Of a DNA stretch of 64,000 bases, positions 62,916-64,000 are shown one piece after another (position 1 is the first letter of the stretch; each line of letters begins with the position of its first letter). The stretch comes from Moorena producens 3L. GTDB lineage: Bacteria > Cyanobacteriota > Cyanobacteriia > Cyanobacteriales > Coleofasciculaceae. The position numbers were made by a program, and so were the translations under genes. The notes below the pieces were generated by a model. It made no database searches. It was not told the DNA's origin and worked only from the letters and a program-made list of their open reading frames with translations. The stretch covers positions 1-64,000 of the forward strand of contig NZ_GL890931.1 of assembly GCF_000211815.1 (NCBI RefSeq), in the 5' to 3' direction.

Positions 62916-63900
62916 ATGAAAACCTTACCCGTAATTTCATTAACAAAATTAACAGACCTCAATGGGTCAAAATCAGGTAATCAAGAACACAAACGCCTCT
63001 ACAACACCTGCTTAGATCATGGTTTTTTCTATTTGAAAGATCATGGTATTTCTGCCGATTTAGTTCAACAAACTATCGACAGCTCTCGTAACTTTTTCCA
63101 GTTGCCAGAGGACATTAAAAAAGCCTACGGCCAAGACAAACAAACGGTTTATCCCAACACCTCTAGGGGCTACATTCCCCTTTATGGCGAAACCTTCCAT
63201 GAAGAGGTTGGTCCTGATCCCAAGGAAGTTTTTGACCAAGGCAATCGAACATCCACCTTCAGACAAGCCGTTTACTGGTCCTACCTTGATTCCTGATGAC
63301 ACTGTAGCCCCTGGTTTTGCTGCATTCCACTATCAGCTTCAAGGGGAAATCCTGACCAAAATTGTTCCCCACCTTCTCAGGGGGCTGGCTGTGGCTTTGA
63401 ACCTAGACGCGGATTGGTTTGACCCTTATTTTGACGATCCAATCCTGATCCATCGAGCCAATTACTATCCTCCTGAGTATGGCATTGCCGGAAAACACAC
63501 AGATACCGGCATCTTCACCGTGTTAATCCAAGAGTATTTCCCAACCCCTTCCCTACGGGTTTATGCCAAAAATGCCTGGATTGATGCGGTTTGTTTAGAA
63601 GATGCTTTTGTGATTAATTTGGGGGATATGTTGCAATACTGGACGAATGGCTTATTTGTCAGCACTGCCCATGAAGTGATTCATACAAGCCCCAATAGTC
63701 GGGTTTCTATCCCTGTTTTTGTCTTCCCTAATTCCAATACAATTATTGAGCCAATGGGAACCAATGAAAAGATTAACTCTACCAACATTATGCTGGAAAA
63801 CTTTAATTCAGTTTGGGTGACTAAAACAGGGGCAGGTCGAGCTCGGGAATTAAAGTATTCTGAACATGAAAAAACCAAACTAGCAAGGTTACCAAAGTAG
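62916..63900 (+). pseudogene. Isopenicillin-N-synthase-like oxygenase, copy 2, +1 frameshift
   Basis: Second copy of the oxygenase with roughly 10% base differences. Frame one (62916-63296) reads MKTLPVISLTKLTDL to VFDQG; the +1 frame continues IEHPPSDKPFTGPTLIPD to the stop at 63900. Fe ligands are GKHTDTG and HEVIHT, with NSRVSIPV. It retains a C-terminal tail (YSEHEKTKLARLPK) absent from copy 1. It carries the same extra A in ggcaatcga as copy 1, and the 48 bases around the site are identical. The same aggag ribosome site is upstream. Confidence 0.85.
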
Positions 63901-64000
63901 CATGATTGGGATTTTGTAAATAAATTACAAAGATTCTAGCTGACCTGTTGCCCCTTCAGCCTTGGTTAACTGCTTTTGGCCGCGCTGCATCGCTACTCCC
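63901..64000. other. Window end, no gene seen
   Basis: The last 100 bases contain a fragment of the gcgctgcatcgc-type repeat (63983-63996) and no coding signal. Confidence 0.5.

Overview
The window looks like chromosome from a large-genome filamentous cyanobacterium, most like Moorena (Moorea). The evidence is psbO, an ndhS-like gene, glnB, a SigF-type sigma factor, a valyl-tRNA synthetase carrying the cyanobacterial CAAD membrane domain, frequent HIP1 octamers (gcgatcgc), and dense families of short repeats (tcagctatcagc, gggaacagggaac, attctacattc). The genus is an inference from gene content and repeat style; no rRNA was found to confirm it. I recognised no tRNA, rRNA or CRISPR array.

Layout. 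(1) 0.3-10.1 kb is an accessory, defence-like region. It holds a three-gene module: a winged-helix-like protein, a P-loop ATPase, and an 890-residue fusion of a DEDDy exonuclease, a Cas4/RecB-like Fe-S nuclease and an FtsK-like DNA motor. It also holds an EAD-FGE protein whose last 40 codons look like a diversity-generating-retroelement variable region, and an AbiE toxin-antitoxin pair. A 552-bp TA-flanked MITE-like element follows. (2) 11-48.5 kb is mostly conserved cyanobacterial chromosome in small transcription units: priA, a group 2 sigma factor, a K+ channel, ruvC, yvcK, tsaE, two dihydroorotase homologues (one lacking most catalytic residues), lepB, hisS, sigF, psbO, a phosphohexomutase gene, rdgB and glnB. 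Inserted among them are a ZorAB-like ion-driven motor pair with a neighbouring Uma2 nuclease (34.0-37.4 kb) and a solo TnpB-type RuvC nuclease (46.5-48.0 kb). (3) 48.8-58.1 kb has valS with CAAD, small hypotheticals, ndhS, rodA and mrp, interrupted by an IsrB-like element whose gene is split by a 149-bp MITE with a 6-bp target duplication. (4) 58.4-64.0 kb is a decaying or remodelled metabolic region. It has an enolase-superfamily pseudogene, an EamA transporter remnant split by a 98-bp repeat, two copies of an isopenicillin-N-synthase-like oxygenase with the same +1 frameshift, an Asp/Asn-hydroxylase-like gene overlapping or adjoining a methyltransferase gene, and an IS630 transposase remnant.

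How it fits together. The housekeeping genes need little comment beyond their entries. The best candidate for an undescribed system is the module at 354-6201: a DNA-binding candidate, an ATPase, and one polypeptide combining an exonuclease, an endonuclease-like Fe-S domain and a DNA-pumping motor. It sits beside two other conflict-type loci. The second notable theme is small non-coding mobile elements: at least four families can be delimited by inverted repeats or target duplications, and two interrupt recognisable genes so that the original reading frame can be reconstructed or closely inferred.
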